The notes below the pieces were generated by a model. The model was given only the letters and a program-made list of their open reading frames with translations, was not told where the DNA came from and did no database searches. Made by a program: the position numbers and the translations under genes. Shown in pieces: positions 7,592 to 14,677 of a DNA stretch of 37,088 bases (its first letter is position 1; each line of letters opens with the position of its first letter). Source of the DNA: an uncultured Oscillospiraceae bacterium (GTDB lineage: Bacteria; Bacillota; Clostridia; Oscillospirales; Acutalibacteraceae); assembly GCA_900548545.1 (NCBI GenBank), contig URKX01000023.1, forward strand, positions 1-37,088. The letters run 5' to 3'.

Positions 7592-7848
7592 CGGTGTTTT
7601 CCCCGGAAAAAGCGGACAGCTGTTTCCTTGTTTCTTGGCAGTAGATGACGCTGTGATGGCTGTTTTGGGGGGCTGTCCCCGAGAGGGAGCTTGATTGGGA
7701 ATGAAAAAACTTTTTCTGGTATGGGCATAGGTGGCATCCGATGCTGAGTTGTTTAAATAGACTATATTTTTAAAAATAGTGGAAATTTTAGCATCTATCC
7801 TTTATAATAAACAAAAGAGACCGTTTTTACCGGTAAAGGAGGAGCAAT
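7592..7848. promoter_or_regulatory. Divergent intergenic region; probable GH3 promoter at its right end
   Basis: No gene is seen. TATAAT at 7803-7808 lies 40 bp before the GH3 start, but the matching -35 region (TGGAAA, 7780-7785) is poor, suggesting activator dependence. An AT-rich, partly symmetrical stretch at 7761-7791 (ACTATATTTTTAAAAATAGT, then AATTTTAG) covers and precedes it and could be a regulator site. Confidence 0.45.
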
Positions 7849-10293
7849 TTGCTTATGGAACCGTATGAATTGGAACATCAGGCGGCGCTTCGCGGTTTTG
7901 CGCCGGAGTGTATGGTTTTGCTGAAGTCCGATGGGAGCTTCCCATTGGAAAGCCCCTGCAAGGTGGCCCTGTATGGTAGCGGTGCCCGTGAAACCATCAA
8001 GGGCGGCACCGGCTCCGGGGATGTGAACGTGCGCCGCTATGTCACCGTGGAGGAAGGCCTCAAAAACGCCGGGTTCACCGTCACCACCTCGCCCTGGATG
8101 GATGCCTATGAGGAGATCCGCTCCCAGGCCTATCAGGAGTTTGTGGCTGGGATCAAACAGCGAGCAAAGGACATGGGTGTGCCGGCGCTGATGCTGGGTA
8201 TGGGTGCCGTGCTGCCTGAACCGGAGTATGAGCTTCCCCTTTCCGGCGAAGGAGAGGCGGCTGTCTATGTAGTGGGCCGCATTTCCGGGGAGGGCTCGGA
8301 CCGCAAGCCTGCTCCCGGCGATTTCCAGCTGACAAAAACAGAGATAAGGGACATCTTGGCCTGCCGGGAGAAGTATGCGAAATTCCTGCTGGTGCTCAAT
8401 GTGGGCGGCGTGGTGGACCTGTCCCCGGTGATGGAAGTGGGGAATATCCTGCTGCTTTCCCAGACGGGTATGACCATTGGCGATTCCTTTGCCGATGTGC
8501 TGCTGGGCAAAGCCTATCCCTCTGGGAAGCTGGCCTCCACCTGGGCCAAGTGGGAAGAGTATTGCCCTGTGGGAGAGTTTGCGCAGCCAGACGACACTCG
8601 CTATAACGAGGGCATCTACGTGGGCTACCGCTATTTTGACTCTGTAGGCAAAGAACCTTTGTTCCCCTTTGGCTTTGGCCTGGGGTATACCACCTTTGAG
8701 GTGGGCCGGCCCCAGGTGGAGGTGGCGGGCACTCAGGTGCGTGTCACCGTCCCCGTGAAGAATACAGGCGCCGCCCTGGGCAAAGAGGTGGTGCAGTTGT
8801 ACGTGTCCTTGCCCAGCGGCAAGCTGGACCAGCCTTACCAAGTGCTGGCGGCTTTTGGCAAGACTGGCCAGCTGGCTCCCGGTCAGGAGGAAGCCCTCAT
8901 CCTTACCTTTGCTTTGGAGCGCCTTGCCTCCTTTGATGAGTCCACCGCGGCTTCCGTCTTGGAAGCCGGGGACTATCTGCTGCGCCTGGGAACTTCCAGC
9001 CGGGATACCCGGTTGTGCGGCGTGGTCCGTCTAGAGGGGGAAGTTATGGTGCGGCAGCTGTCCCATGTGGGGGGCAAGCCGGACTTTGAAGATTGGAAAC
9101 CGGAAAACCCCTCCCGTGTGCAGGAGGACCTGGCAGGTGTGCCGGTGTTCCCTGTGAAGCCAGAAGCCTACCAGCCCAAGCTCATCCCTGCCCAGCCAGA
9201 AACCTCCCAGGAGGTTCGCCAGCTGGTTGCGTCCCTCTCCGATGAAGAGTTGGCCTACGTCTGCTTGGGCAACTTCCAGGATCAGGGCAGCGACAGCGTT
9301 ATTGGCAGCGCTGGTACCCATGTGGTAGGCGCTGCCGGGGAAACCACCGGCCGCTTCCAAGAAAAAGGGTTGCCGGTGCTGGTGATGGCTGACGGGCCTG
9401 CGGGGCTGCGGCTGAGCAGGGATTACGGGAAGGACGAAAACGGCGTTTACCTTCTGGGGGACACCATGCCTCCTGGATTTGCCGATTTTTTGGACGACAG
9501 CGCCTTGGCAGCTCTGGGTGTTGGGGAAGTTTCGCCGGAGCGCCACGGTCAGGTGCTCCATCAGTACTGCTCGGCGCTTCCCATTGGGACGGCTTTGGCT
9601 CAAAGCTGGAACCTGGCCCTGTGCGAAGCCTGCGGTGATTTGGTAGGCCAGGAGATGGAGCGCTTTGGGGTACACCTGTGGCTGGCCCCTGCCTTGAATA
9701 TCCACCGCAGCCCCCTGTGCGGCCGGAACTTTGAGTATTATTCCGAGGATCCCTTGATTTCCGGGAAGGTTACCGCCGCCATCACCCAAGGCGTGCAAAA
9801 GCATCCAGGGCGGGGTACCACCGTCAAGCATTACTGCTGCAACAGCCAGGAAACCAACCGGATGCGTTCAAATTCCATCCTCAGTGAGCGGGCCCTGCGG
9901 GATATCTACCTGAAGGGCTTCCAGATTGCCGTGGAGGAGAGCCAGCCCCACGCCCTGATGACCTCTTACAACCTGGTCAACGGGGAGCACGTTTCCCAGC
10001 GCCGGGACTTGATTATGACCGTGCTGCGCCAGGAGTGGGGCTTCCAGGGGGTGGTGATGACGGATTGGGTCATTGCCTCCTTGGCCGGGGCGATGCCCGG
10101 CAAGCACCCGGCGGCCTGCGCTGCGGGTTCTATCCAGGCCGGCAATGATATCCATATGCCCGGCAGCCCCCTGGACCATCAAAACCTGATGGACGCCCTG
10201 AACAACCCCCAGGCGGCCTATCCTATCACCCGAAAAGATCTGGAGGAGTGTGCCCAGCGGGTGATCGACTTGGTGCGAAAATTGGTGGGCTGA
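7849..10293 (+). CDS. Glycoside hydrolase family 3 enzyme (beta-glucosidase/xylosidase type), reversed domain order
   Basis: Protein of about 814 residues. Domains run in reversed order: GH3 C-terminal alpha/beta domain first (about 40-290, CKVALYGSGARETIKGGTGS ... FPFGFGLGYTTF), then a fibronectin-III-like domain (about 290-385), then the GH3 (beta/alpha)8 barrel (about 455-800). The barrel holds KHYCCNSQE and the nucleophile aspartate D739 in GVVMTDWV. The same order is known in rumen enzymes such as Ruminococcus albus and Butyrivibrio beta-glucosidases. There is no signal peptide, so it is probably cytoplasmic and acts on imported oligosaccharides. AAAGGAGG at 7835-7842 is 6 nt from TTG 7849 and 12 nt from ATG 7855; either may be the start. 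Linkage specificity is unknown. Confidence 0.93.
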   Translation: MLMEPYELEHQAALRGFAPECMVLLKSDGSFPLESPCKVALYGSGARETIKGGTGSGDVNVRRYVTVEEGLKNAGFTVTTSPWMDAYEEIRSQAYQEFVAGIKQRAKDMGVPALMLGMGAVLPEPEYELPLSGEGEAAVYVVGRISGEGSDRKPAPGDFQLTKTEIRDILACREKYAKFLLVLNVGGVVDLSPVMEVGNILLLSQTGMTIGDSFADVLLGKAYPSGKLASTWAKWEEYCPVGEFAQPDDTRYNEGIYVGYRYFDSVGKEPLFPFGFGLGYTTFEVGRPQVEVAGTQVRVTVPVKNTGAALGKEVVQLYVSLPSGKLDQPYQVLAAFGKTGQLAPGQEEALILTFALERLASFDESTAASVLEAGDYLLRLGTSSRDTRLCGVVRLEGEVMVRQLSHVGGKPDFEDWKPENPSRVQEDLAGVPVFPVKPEAYQPKLIPAQPETSQEVRQLVASLSDEELAYVCLGNFQDQGSDSVIGSAGTHVVGAAGETTGRFQEKGLPVLVMADGPAGLRLSRDYGKDENGVYLLGDTMPPGFADFLDDSALAALGVGEVSPERHGQVLHQYCSALPIGTALAQSWNLALCEACGDLVGQEMERFGVHLWLAPALNIHRSPLCGRNFEYYSEDPLISGKVTAAITQGVQKHPGRGTTVKHYCCNSQETNRMRSNSILSERALRDIYLKGFQIAVEESQPHALMTSYNLVNGEHVSQRRDLIMTVLRQEWGFQGVVMTDWVIASLAGAMPGKHPAACAAGSIQAGNDIHMPGSPLDHQNLMDALNNPQAAYPITRKDLEECAQRVIDLVRKLVG

Positions 10294-10303
10294 ACCCCCT
10301 GTT

Positions 10304-10341
10304 GAGAGAGCCGGTGAAAAGACCCGGCTTTCTCCTTTTTT
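10304..10341 (+). terminator. Terminator after the GH3 gene
   Basis: 11-bp stem with one G-T pair (10304-10314 with 10324-10334) followed by six T residues at 10336-10341. Confidence 0.85.
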
Positions 10342-10352
10342 GAGGGAGTGAG

Positions 10353-10381
10353 TTGTCCCTCGATAGAAGGTGTGATATACT
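10353..10381 (+). promoter_or_regulatory. Promoter of the O-acetylesterase gene
   Basis: TTGTCC at 10353-10358, 17-bp spacer, TATACT at 10376-10381. With the terminator before it, this makes the esterase a separate transcription unit. Confidence 0.75.
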
Positions 10382-10410
10382 GACATAGACTTTGTATGGG
10401 AGGTCGTGTG

Positions 10411-11979
10411 ATGCTGCAAGTAGCACGGATTTTTGGAAACGATATGGTTCTCCAACAGGGGAAAGTATCCCCTGTTTGGGGAACGGCAGCCCCTGGCGCT
10501 CAGGTGACAGTGACGGTCCAGGGGAAGTCGGCTTCTGCCATTGCTGGGGAAGACGGCGTTTGGACTGTTCCGTGCGGGCCTTTCCAGGCGTCCTTTCAGG
10601 AAACAATGGTGGTTTCGTCACAAGGGGAAACCGAAACGTTTACCGGCGTCCAGGTGGGGGAAGTATGGCTGGCTGGGGGCCAGTCCAACATGGAGTTCTA
10701 TATGCGCCACGACCGGGACATGAAAGAGGAGGCCCCCGGCTGTGAGAACAGCGCTATCCGCTTTTTTGATTATCCTGAGGTGTCCTACCCAGAGCAGATT
10801 GACGAGGCCCCTTATGGCAATGCCTACGCCTTTTGGCGCCGGTGCAACCCGGAAAACTTGGAGTACTTTTCCGCAGTGGCCTACTATTTTGCCAAGGAAC
10901 TGCAAAAAAACCAAGGGGTGCCGGTGGGCATTGTGGGCTGTAATTGGGGCGGCACGGCGGCCTGCTCCTGGATGGACGAAGCCCACATCCGGGCGGGCGG
11001 CGGACAAACCTACCTGGACGAGTACGCCAAAGCGGTGGAGGGCCTGGACCTGGAAGCCTATGACAGGCAGTTCCGGGAAAACCCCCGCAATTTCCGCACC
11101 GACATTTTAGCCGACCCCTTTAACGATTTAATGATGTTCGGCGTCAAGCCGAAGGAGATGGGGGAGAAACTGAAAGAACTGGGCATTGAGCTGCCCAAAG
11201 AACCCACGGTGCCTGTAATGGGCCCCAAGAACGAGCATTGTCCCGGCGCCCTGTACCGGGCCATGCTGTCCCAGGTGGCTCCCTATGGCCTGCGGGGTGT
11301 GATCTATTACCAGGGCGAGTCCGACGGCGACGCCCACCCGGACTGCTACCGCACCCTGTTCCCAGCGCTGATCCAGAACTGGCGGGACCTGTGGGGGGAG
11401 GAGCTGCCCTTCTTCTTTGTGCAGTTGGCGCCCCTGGACCACTGGATGATGTGCGAGGGCACGCCTTACGCCATTGTCCGGGAGGCCCAGCAGCACACGG
11501 CGGACACCGTCCCCCATACGGGGATGGCCTCCATTGGCGACGTGGGCATGGCGTTTGACATCCACCCCAAGAAGAAGCAGCCGGTGGGCTACCGGCTGGC
11601 CCTGTTGGCAGAGAACCGTGTCTATGGGGAGAACATCCTGTGCGACGCCCCGCGCCTGGCTGGGGGAGAGTTGGAGCCAGGCAAATTGAACCTGCGATTT
11701 GACCACGCCGGGGAGGGCCTGGAACTGCGTTCCTACCTGCCCGATGGCATCCAGGCTGACCCCGCGAGGCTGGGAGGCCTGCAAGTGTTCCAGAACGGCC
11801 AAGAGCTGCCAGCGGACCAGCTTTCCGCCCATGCCCAAGGGGACCGGGTTGTCCTGGAAGGGGAAGCTATCCGGGCAGGGGTGCCCACCCAGGTGTGCCT
11901 GGCCACCACGGGCTGGTACGCCATGAACTTGTGCAACTCCGCCGGGATTCCTGCCGTACCTGCAAAACTTTCCCTGTAA
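10411..11979 (+). CDS. SASA-type (sialate/carbohydrate) O-acetylesterase, SGNH fold
   Basis: Enzyme of 522 residues of the SASA/DUF303 family, which removes O-acetyl groups from sialic acids or plant sugars such as acetylated xylan. An N-terminal beta domain (ARIFGNDMVLQQGKVSPVWG) precedes the hydrolase core. SGNH block I is WLAGGQSNME with catalytic Ser92; IYYQGESDGDAH holds the conserved Q-G-E-S block; D383 and H385 (FDIHP) complete the site. No signal peptide is present, so it should be cytoplasmic. ATG 10411 is chosen because GGGAGG (10398-10403) is 7 nt upstream; ATG 10396 would overlap that site. Neighbouring glycosidases suggest a plant-glycan rather than sialic-acid role. Confidence 0.9.
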   Translation: MLQVARIFGNDMVLQQGKVSPVWGTAAPGAQVTVTVQGKSASAIAGEDGVWTVPCGPFQASFQETMVVSSQGETETFTGVQVGEVWLAGGQSNMEFYMRHDRDMKEEAPGCENSAIRFFDYPEVSYPEQIDEAPYGNAYAFWRRCNPENLEYFSAVAYYFAKELQKNQGVPVGIVGCNWGGTAACSWMDEAHIRAGGGQTYLDEYAKAVEGLDLEAYDRQFRENPRNFRTDILADPFNDLMMFGVKPKEMGEKLKELGIELPKEPTVPVMGPKNEHCPGALYRAMLSQVAPYGLRGVIYYQGESDGDAHPDCYRTLFPALIQNWRDLWGEELPFFFVQLAPLDHWMMCEGTPYAIVREAQQHTADTVPHTGMASIGDVGMAFDIHPKKKQPVGYRLALLAENRVYGENILCDAPRLAGGELEPGKLNLRFDHAGEGLELRSYLPDGIQADPARLGGLQVFQNGQELPADQLSAHAQGDRVVLEGEAIRAGVPTQVCLATTGWYAMNLCNSAGIPAVPAKLSL

Positions 11980-11997
11980 CCAACATATAAGCCCGTA

Positions 11998-12042
11998 AAA
12001 ACAGGCTGCCTGACCCACGAAAGGGTGCAGGCAGCCTGTTTT
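11998..12042. terminator. Bidirectional terminator between esterase and MerR gene 2
   Basis: Perfect 15-bp stem (11998-12012 with 12028-12042, arm AAAACAGGCTGCCTG), inner ACCC/GGGT pairing, and A/T ends on both sides. It serves both convergent genes. Confidence 0.9.
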
Positions 12043-12180
12043 GTGTGAGAGGATTCCAGGGTAAAAGTCAACCCGTCCTGGGAAAAGTGGACACACATTC
12101 CCCGTTCCCCGTAAAAATCCCGGATGCAGGAAAAGGCATCCCGGGTCATAGCAGGGGTGAGGCGGCAGGCGCCGGGAGGC

Positions 12181-13014
12181 TCAATGCTGGCCGCGGCGCT
12201 CCTCCCCTTCCACATAAAAGACGATTTTTGTCAGGTATTCGCTTTCGTCGCCGGTGGTGATGTAATCGTTGATGCAGAATTCGTAGGAGTCGGAGGCCAC
12301 CGTCAGCCCCTGCTCCCGGCAGAAGGCCAGCAGCTTTTCGTAAGATGCCCCGATGGACAGGTAATCCCCCCGGTGGTAGATGGCGGCACACCGCCCCGCC
12401 GGGAGCCGCTGGATGTTATTTGCCCGTCCTGTTTTTTCCGTGGGGAGGAAAACCAGGTCCGCCTGGGTGTAGTCCCCACGGAGGATCCTCTCCAGCGGGA
12501 CCCGTACCCCGCTTTGAAAGAAAATGGGCAGCGACTCCTGGAAGGCCTGGGCAAAGCACTGCTTGGTGGCAATGCTGATCTCCCGCAGGGTGAAAGGCGG
12601 TTCCACTGGCCGGGTGAGCACATATTGCTCTTCCATTTTCTCCACCCTGGGGCCCTCTTGGTGGAGGTTGGCCCCTTCCAGTTGGGCACAGCGTTGGGAG
12701 AGCCTGCTGCGCACCAGGCGGAGCTCTTCCATTTGCCGGTCGATGACCCCCAGCTGGCTTTTTAACACCTTCAGGCTGCTCTGGGTGGTATAATGGCTCA
12801 AAAGTTCCTTGATCTTTTGCAGGGAGAGCCCGCTTTTTTTCAGGATCAAAATGGTGTCCAGCTCGTCCAGCTGGCTGGCGCTGTAGTAACGGTAGCCGTT
12901 TGACGGGTCCACATAGGCGGGGTGGAATACTCCAGTCTTGTCGTAAAAGATCAATGTCTGTTTAGAAATGTTCTGATAGCGGGAAAGTTCCCCGATGGAG
13001 AAAAGATTTTCCAT
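12181..13014 (-). CDS. MerR-family transcriptional regulator 2
   Basis: Protein of 277 residues. Residues 1-72 form the MerR DNA-binding domain (FSIGELSRYQNISKQTLIFY, then GYRYYSASQLDEL), a coiled coil follows at about 80-120, and the C-terminal half resembles a GyrI-like effector domain (IYHRGDYLSIGASYEKLLAF is typical). It is divergent from a YitT membrane-protein gene with 75 bp between the starts, and that gap holds a MerR-type promoter facing YitT. It therefore probably controls both genes in response to an unknown ligand. AAGGTGG precedes the ATG. Confidence 0.9.
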   Translation of the reverse strand: MENLFSIGELSRYQNISKQTLIFYDKTGVFHPAYVDPSNGYRYYSASQLDELDTILILKKSGLSLQKIKELLSHYTTQSSLKVLKSQLGVIDRQMEELRLVRSRLSQRCAQLEGANLHQEGPRVEKMEEQYVLTRPVEPPFTLREISIATKQCFAQAFQESLPIFFQSGVRVPLERILRGDYTQADLVFLPTEKTGRANNIQRLPAGRCAAIYHRGDYLSIGASYEKLLAFCREQGLTVASDSYEFCINDYITTGDESEYLTKIVFYVEGEERRGQH

Positions 13015-13023
13015 AAAACCACC

Positions 13024-13054
13024 TTGACTCTATAGTTGCTATATCCTTTATTAT
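13024..13054 (+). promoter_or_regulatory. MerR-type promoter of yitT with 19-bp spacer and dyad
   Basis: TTGACT at 13024-13029 and TATTAT at 13049-13054 are 19 bp apart. The spacer contains TATAG-TTG-CTATA, a perfect dyad at 13031-13043. This is the standard layout for MerR-activated promoters. Confidence 0.75.
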
Positions 13055-13077
13055 ACTCTTGAAAGCGGAGAATACAA
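13050..13077 (-). promoter_or_regulatory. Promoter of MerR gene 2
   Basis: Minus-strand TATAAT at 13050-13055 overlaps the plus-strand -10 box, with TTGTAT at 13072-13077 after a 16-bp spacer. The dyad at 13031-13043 falls just downstream of this start, so bound MerR should repress its own gene. Confidence 0.6.
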
Positions 13078-13089
13078 GGAGGTTTTTGT

Positions 13090-13731
13090 GTGCGTACGAT
13101 CATTCGCTGGAAGACAAAGCTTTTCCAGGGGCTTTCTTTCAAAAACATTTTGTGGATTGTAGCAGGGGCCGCTATCTGCACGTTTGGCATCCACAACATC
13201 CACCAGCAGGTGGGTATCACCGAGGGAGGCGTCATCGGCGGGATGCTGCTTTTAGAGCACTGGCTGGGGATCTCCCCGGCTTACATCACCCCGGTGCTGG
13301 ACATTGCCTGCTATCTATTGGCTTTGAAATACCTGGGGGCTGGGTTTATCCGCACTTCCATCCTCTCCACGTTGAGCGTGTCCCTGTTCTACAAGCTTTG
13401 GGAGCAATTCCCGCCCATGCTGCCGGATCTTTCCGGGCATCCTTTGGTGGCGGCTGTTTTGGGGGCTTTGTTTGTGGGGATCGGCGTGGGGATCATCGTC
13501 CGGCAGGGCGGGTCCAGCGGCGGGGACGACGCCCTGGCCTTGGTCATCTCTAAGGTGTCCAAGTGCCGCCTTTCCTTTGCCTACCTGTTCACCGACCTGA
13601 CGGTGCTGGTGCTGTCACTCAGCTATATCCCGGTGCGGCGCATCGTGTTTTCACTGGTCACCGTGACTATTTCCTCTTTTTTGATCGACAAAGTGCAGAG
13701 CCTCCGGCTTCCTTCCCCTCAAAAAGCGTGA
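13090..13731 (+). CDS. YitT-family membrane protein (DUF161), short form
   Basis: Membrane protein of 213 residues with about five to six hydrophobic segments. It contains the family patterns NIHQQVGITEGGVIGGMLLL and GVGIIVRQGGSSGGDDALAL. Most YitT proteins are near 280 residues and end in a soluble DUF2179 domain; this one stops after the membrane part. The molecular function of the family is unknown. AAGGAGG at 13076-13082 is 7 nt before GTG 13090. It is divergent from MerR gene 2 and probably its target. Confidence 0.88.
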   Translation: MRTIIRWKTKLFQGLSFKNILWIVAGAAICTFGIHNIHQQVGITEGGVIGGMLLLEHWLGISPAYITPVLDIACYLLALKYLGAGFIRTSILSTLSVSLFYKLWEQFPPMLPDLSGHPLVAAVLGALFVGIGVGIIVRQGGSSGGDDALALVISKVSKCRLSFAYLFTDLTVLVLSLSYIPVRRIVFSLVTVTISSFLIDKVQSLRLPSPQKA

Positions 13732-13759
13732 TCAGTCCGGAGAAAATATGCGGTTTCTC

Positions 13760-13788
13760 TTGTCAAACCAGTGGGAACGTGCTATCAT
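13760..13788 (+). promoter_or_regulatory. Promoter of the tRNA gene
   Basis: TTGTCA at 13760-13765, 17-bp spacer, TATCAT at 13783-13788. A short GCGACG/CGTCGC hairpin follows at 13795-13812 in the leader. Confidence 0.65.
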
Positions 13789-13838
13789 AATTGGGCGACG
13801 TCTGACCGTCGCAAAGGGGATGTTATGGCCCCTGGTTC

Positions 13839-13915
13839 GGACCATTAGCTCAGTTGGTTAGAGCAGCCGGCTCATAACCGGTCGGTCCGGGGTTCGAGTC
13901 CCTGATGGTCCACCA
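13839..13915 (+). tRNA. tRNA-Met (CAT), elongator type
   Basis: Complete 77-nt cloverleaf with encoded CCA. The acceptor GGACCAT pairs with ATGGTCC, the D arm is GCTC/GAGC, the anticodon stem GCCGG/CCGGT holds the loop CTCATAA, and the T arm has TTCGAGT. Anticodon CAT fits methionine; the intact G1-C72 pair and overall similarity favour elongator tRNA-Met over initiator. tRNA-Ile2 (modified CAT) cannot be fully excluded. Confidence 0.95.
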
Positions 13916-13920
13916 AAGAA

Positions 13921-13960
13921 TAGCCGCAACTTTGATACAAGTTGCGGCTATTTTCTTTTT
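13921..13960 (+). terminator. Terminator of the tRNA gene
   Basis: Perfect 10-bp stem TAGCCGCAAC/GTTGCGGCTA (13921-13930 with 13941-13950) followed by a T-rich tract to 13960. Confidence 0.9.
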
Positions 13961-13991
13961 GTGGTACAATAAAGGAAAAGGCGGTAATTAT

Positions 13992-14366
13992 TTGAATTTG
14001 GTTGAAGAGTATTTCGTGTTGGCAAATGAAGTTGTTTCTTGGAGAGGAACCGTATATGACGGCGTGACTGCAGAAAAGCACAACTGCAAAGTAAAAAGAA
14101 TGGGCACCATTGCAACGGAAATTGAGCAAAACTTTCCAGAACTCAAAAATGATTTTTATCAATTACTTTCAAATAACAACAAAGAGATTCGCCTTTGGGC
14201 TGCACACCATATTCTCGAACATATGAACTGCGATCAACCTATGCGAAAAAATGCAATAAAGGAAATTCGTCGCATGGCTCGAACAGATAGAACAGCGTAT
14301 GGCTTTGGAGAAAAAGTATGGTTGAAGGAGTGGTATAAGAACCATCCCAGGGATAGATGGATCTAA
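13992..14366 (+). CDS. DUF2019-like small protein
   Basis: Predicted 124-residue soluble alpha-helical protein. The segment EIRLWAAHHILEHM and the tail GFGEKVWLKEWYK match the DUF2019 pattern, a HEAT-like family of unknown function often found beside immunity or toxin genes. The open frame extends back through the tRNA terminator to 13905, but TACAAT at 13965-13970 and AAAGGCGG about 6 nt before TTG 13992 make 13992 the better start. The DNA is clearly more AT-rich than its neighbours and lies directly behind a tRNA gene, which hints at acquisition. No partner gene is present. Confidence 0.7.
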   Translation: MNLVEEYFVLANEVVSWRGTVYDGVTAEKHNCKVKRMGTIATEIEQNFPELKNDFYQLLSNNNKEIRLWAAHHILEHMNCDQPMRKNAIKEIRRMARTDRTAYGFGEKVWLKEWYKNHPRDRWI

Positions 14367-14367
14367 A

Positions 14368-14454
14368 TGCACCCCCTAAACCCAATTTGCACTCCCTGAC
14401 AAGAAAATGTCCCCCTAAAATAACTTTGAACCCCCTAATACCATAGGGGGTTCA
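14368..14454. repeat. Four ~20-bp direct repeats plus one inverted copy (IS-end-like)
   Basis: Units begin with TG at 14368, 14388, 14408 and 14427 and share the core TG-x(1-2)-C[C/T]CCCT[A/G]A, for example TGCACCCCCTAA, TGTCCCCCTAA and TGAACCCCCTA. The last unit is followed after 6 nt by its exact reverse complement TAGGGGGTTCA (14444-14454), giving an 11-bp hairpin. Multiple ~20-bp repeats starting with TG are known at the ends of IS21-family elements, but no transposase is nearby, so this may be a solitary end or a small non-autonomous element. Confidence 0.5.
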
Positions 14455-14677
14455 CTTGTATCACAATTAGGGCCATTTGCCAAACAAAATTCAATCAAAG
14501 CTCCTAGGATGGAATATGATCCTGGGGGCTTTGCCATTTGTCAGGGAAGACTTTTAGAAGGGCCCTTGTCCTGGGAACGGCTTCCAGATATAATATATAG
14601 TATCTGAACCCCGGGAAGCTTGCCGGCAGTCAGGGCTGCGTATGTCCTGGGAGAGTAATAGGAAAGGAGGGAGTCCG
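14455..14677. other. Intergenic with a hairpin and an AT-rich dyad
   Basis: No gene is seen. A 14-bp imperfect stem lies at 14497-14532 (AAAGCTCCTAGGAT with ATCCTGGGGGCTTT, two G-T pairs) without a clean T-tract. The short dyad CAGATA/TATCTG around 14586-14607 flanks TAATATATAG and may contain the -10 region of the next gene. Confidence 0.4.

Noticed and set aside
11128..12096. 322-codon frame antisense to the O-acetylesterase
   Set aside because: Overlaps a gene with clear SGNH motifs and runs through the bidirectional terminator; no protein family is recognisable.
12045..12215. Protein-like minus-strand frame just after MerR gene 2 (contains MTRDAFSCIRDFYGERGMCV)
   Set aside because: No ribosome site, it overlaps the end of MerR 2, runs into the terminator and has no recognised relatives; a decayed small gene remains possible.
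13905..13991. Upstream extension of the DUF2019-like gene to 13905
   Set aside because: It would start inside the tRNA 3' end and translate the tRNA terminator; a -10 box and ribosome site favour 13992.
14497..14532. Hairpin considered as a terminator
   Set aside because: The stem is good, but neither strand has a proper T-tract after it, so it is listed only as an intergenic hairpin.
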